Shown here in pieces: positions 62,106-64,000 of a stretch of DNA of 64,000 nucleotides. Source of the DNA: a virus. A program made the translations under genes and the position numbers. The notes below the pieces were generated by a model. It was not told where the DNA came from and ran no database searches. It was given only the letters and a program-made list of their open reading frames with translations. The stretch covers positions 1 through 64,000 of IMG/VR virus record IMGVR_UViG_3300036766_002181; one strand, written 5' to 3'. Each line of letters begins with the position of its first letter. The stretch's first letter is position 1.

Positions 62106-62927
62106 CTAACCAACCTCCTTTGCATCACCAAAATTTATCATATGCCTTACATCATATCCTCTCTCTGCGACAGAAGCCACATATTGTTGAGATATTTTGT
62201 CTAAAATATTATATCTCAGTTCAATCATTGTTCTTTCAATGGGCTGAACACCATCTCCCCTGGTACTTAAGCCTTTTTGTTCATCAAGATAATATCCTAA
62301 AATTCCTGGGACCATTCCTATTTTATAGTTTTTTGCAAGTCTAATGGCAAAATCAAAGTCTGCTCCTGATTTTAGTTGCTCATCAAAATAACCAATTTTA
62401 TTAATTACTTCTTTTTTAAACATAAAAAATGGACCAAGATGCATTCCTCTTTCAAGCTCTTTTGGATTTTCAATTGTAAAAGAATGGTCTACAAGCTTGC
62501 CGGTTTTCAATCCTGGCTTATTCACGATAACAAAATTTCCATGAACCACATCATAATCCCTTTTATTAAACAAAAATTCTATTTGTTTAAAAATGCTATC
62601 AGGGGTTCTTAAATCATCCACATTCCAAATAGCCAAATATTCGCCTGAAGCCTCTTGAATACACCTATTCATAGAAACCCCAATTGGGTCCACAGGAGAT
62701 GCTATAATATGTCTGATTCTATTTGGATATTTTTCTTGAAATTCTTTAACCAACAAAATTTCTTCTTCAGAGGGTTCATTGTGATCAAGAACGACTTCTA
62801 GGTATTCGAAACAATGTTGCCTTGGAAGCTCTTCTAAGAAGAGCTTAAGATAATTCTTCATTTTATAACAGGGCGTAATTGTGCTTACTTTTATTCCCCT
62901 GTTATCATCTATTAAAACTTGTGTCAT
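62106..62927 (-). CDS. GT-A glycosyltransferase (GT2-like)
   Basis: A 273-residue enzyme. VSTITPCYKMKNYLKLFLEE is the GT2 first strand and loop, SMNRCIQEASGEYLAIWNVDDL carries the DD metal site, and NPKELERGMHLGPFFMFKKE and SGADFDFAIRLAKNY follow the GT2 C-terminal pattern. The start is ATG 62927 (MTQVLIDD), 13 bases after AAGGAGG; an ATG at 62957 lies further into the epimerase gene. It overlaps that gene by 23 bases. Confidence 0.85.
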   Translation of the reverse strand: MTQVLIDDNRGIKVSTITPCYKMKNYLKLFLEELPRQHCFEYLEVVLDHNEPSEEEILLVKEFQEKYPNRIRHIIASPVDPIGVSMNRCIQEASGEYLAIWNVDDLRTPDSIFKQIEFLFNKRDYDVVHGNFVIVNKPGLKTGKLVDHSFTIENPKELERGMHLGPFFMFKKEVINKIGYFDEQLKSGADFDFAIRLAKNYKIGMVPGILGYYLDEQKGLSTRGDGVQPIERTMIELRYNILDKISQQYVASVAERGYDVRHMINFGDAKEVG

Positions 62928-63813
62928 AATATGATAAGGCCTCCTTAACTCCAACATCTAAAGATATGGTTGGTTTCCAGTCTGTAAAGGCCTTAAGGGC
63001 AAACCCCGGCTCTATCTTGGCATCCTTTTGAACTCTGTCTTTCTTTTGTGCAAATATCAGCTTGCACTTTGTTGCCTTTTCAAACATTTTAGCAAGGTCT
63101 TTTATTTTAACCCATTCTCCTGAAGAAATCTCAAAGGCTGATAAGTTGTTTGTTTTTAACCAGGTTTTTACATGCCTCTGCTTGTTGGCAAGTCTGATTA
63201 AGGCAGAGCAGGCATCTTTAACGTGCAAAAACTGTCTAGACTCTTCTCCGTCGGTTCTCGTTTCTATTTTGCCATTTTTTAAAGCAGAGATTGCAAAATC
63301 ATTCATAACATGATTTTTTTCTTTCTCATCAGGATGTTTATAGTTTATTCCATAAATGTTCCAAAATTGAACAGAGATCCCATCAACAGAGCCAACATAT
63401 CTTTCTCCAAGCAGTTTTAAAAGACCGTATGTTGACTTTGGAATTTTTGTCATCATGGTAGAAGTAAAAATAACAAGCTTATTTTGTTTCTTAATTTCAG
63501 CAAAAACGTTTTTCATTATTGAAATATTGTTTTCAATAAAGGCATATTCGTGTTCGTGCTTCTCAAGATAGTTTGCCCCGCCTACATCAAAGGCCAAGAA
63601 ATAAACCACGTCTGACTTTTTCATTAGACTTCGTAGAAGTTTTTTTGATGATTCCTTGGAAAGGTCTTGCCTAGTTTTATTATTTCTAATATCAAACTCA
63701 TGTACATTAAAGCCTTTTAGCCCAAGTTCCTGAACCAGATGTGAGCCAATTAGACCTTCGGAACCCAGGACAAGGGCAGAAGGTTTTTTTACTTTGTTTC
63801 TTTTGTGCTTCAT
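62905..63813 (-). CDS. NAD-dependent epimerase/dehydratase (extended SDR)
   Basis: A 302-residue enzyme. ALVLGSEGLIGSHLVQEL is the GxxGxxG NAD-binding loop, FLAFDVGGANYL follows the cofactor strand, IFTSTMMTK and YGLLKLLGERYV give the Ser/Thr and Tyr-x3-Lys active site, and FWNIYGINY is the 'N-x-YG' segment. It probably makes or changes a nucleotide-sugar for the glycosyltransferases. The start ATG overlaps the stop of the partial gene upstream (ATGA). Confidence 0.85.
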   Translation of the reverse strand: MKHKRNKVKKPSALVLGSEGLIGSHLVQELGLKGFNVHEFDIRNNKTRQDLSKESSKKLLRSLMKKSDVVYFLAFDVGGANYLEKHEHEYAFIENNISIMKNVFAEIKKQNKLVIFTSTMMTKIPKSTYGLLKLLGERYVGSVDGISVQFWNIYGINYKHPDEKEKNHVMNDFAISALKNGKIETRTDGEESRQFLHVKDACSALIRLANKQRHVKTWLKTNNLSAFEISSGEWVKIKDLAKMFEKATKCKLIFAQKKDRVQKDAKIEPGFALKAFTDWKPTISLDVGVKEALSYYDTSFNR

Positions 63814-64000
63814 GACTCTTTTGACAAGATGTTAAGGTAATTTTCAGCGCCCTGTTTTAGGGTATGATTCTTTAAAATATAGTCTCTTGGAGAATATGTT
63901 TTTAAATTTGATAAAAAGAAGTCAAATTTTTCTTGCCGAAAAGAGGAGCGAATTGGTTCTTCGTCAAAAACATAGCCACAAAATTTATCGTCAAAATAGG
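63810..64000 (-). CDS. C-terminal fragment, probable glycosyltransferase (cut by window edge)
   Basis: The minus-strand frame enters from the right edge and ends at TGA 63812-63810. The 62 visible residues contain SPRDYILKNHTLKQGAENYL, a helix typical of the end of GT4-type enzymes. The identity is weak, because the catalytic part lies outside the window. It is coupled to the epimerase by the ATGA overlap. Confidence 0.5.
   Translation of the reverse strand, partial: YFDDKFCGYVFDEEPIRSSFRQEKFDFFLSNLKTYSPRDYILKNHTLKQGAENYLNILSKES

Overview
The window looks like part of the genome of a large tailed bacteriophage with a contractile, T4-like tail (Caudoviricetes, myovirus morphology), probably assembled from an environmental sample. 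The evidence is a gp17-type large terminase, baseplate proteins resembling gp5, gp25 and gp6, a gp61-type primase, a gp46/gp47-type recombination nuclease, a gp4-like head-completion nuclease, a gp55-like late sigma factor, and dense coding with tiny or overlapping gene junctions. The DNA is moderately AT-rich. Shine-Dalgarno sites and sigma70-type promoters of ordinary bacterial form are present, but nothing fixes the host. I see no rRNA, tRNA, CRISPR array or insertion sequence.

Layout. 1-1275 (+) holds the end of a ClpP-like protease and a PPP-family phosphatase behind a strong promoter. 1263-14149 is an accessory, probably early, region of short and mostly minus-strand operons: small paralogous proteins with a 'PG-x-L-Y' start, two zinc deaminases, a membrane di-iron hydroxylase, an ATP-grasp enzyme, a DUF3307-like membrane protein, an HNH nuclease, zinc-ribbon proteins and two probable virion adhesins. 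Several units start from sigma70-like promoters so close to the start codon that the mRNAs should be leaderless or nearly so. 14231-25758 (-) is the packaging and DNA-processing block: terminase carrying two inteins, small unknowns, a single-chain SbcD-SbcC (Mre11-Rad50) fusion, primase, RuvC-like resolvase and gp4-like nuclease. 25763-52939 (-) is a long virion operon. Its promoter-distal part has large LamG, fibronectin-III-like and other beta-rich proteins; its promoter-proximal part has the baseplate genes. 52946-56413 (-) carries a coiled-coil protein, a CCA-adding-type nucleotidyltransferase, the sigma factor and a membrane protein. 56428-64000 is a sugar island of GT-B and GT-A glycosyltransferases, a sulfotransferase and a nucleotide-sugar epimerase, and it runs off the right edge.

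How the parts fit. The sigma factor probably drives the long late operon. The primase, SbcCD fusion and resolvase process replicating DNA into the branch-free concatemer that the terminase and head nuclease need. The sugar island beside the virion genes suggests glycosylation of virion or host-surface structures, and the LamG and FN3 proteins suggest a virion that binds glycans. Most interesting are the family of about 13 small beta-rich paralogues, the SbcD-SbcC fusion, the double-intein terminase, the leaderless promoter architecture and the hydroxylase/ATP-grasp cassette.

All family names come from motif recognition by eye; no database search was run.
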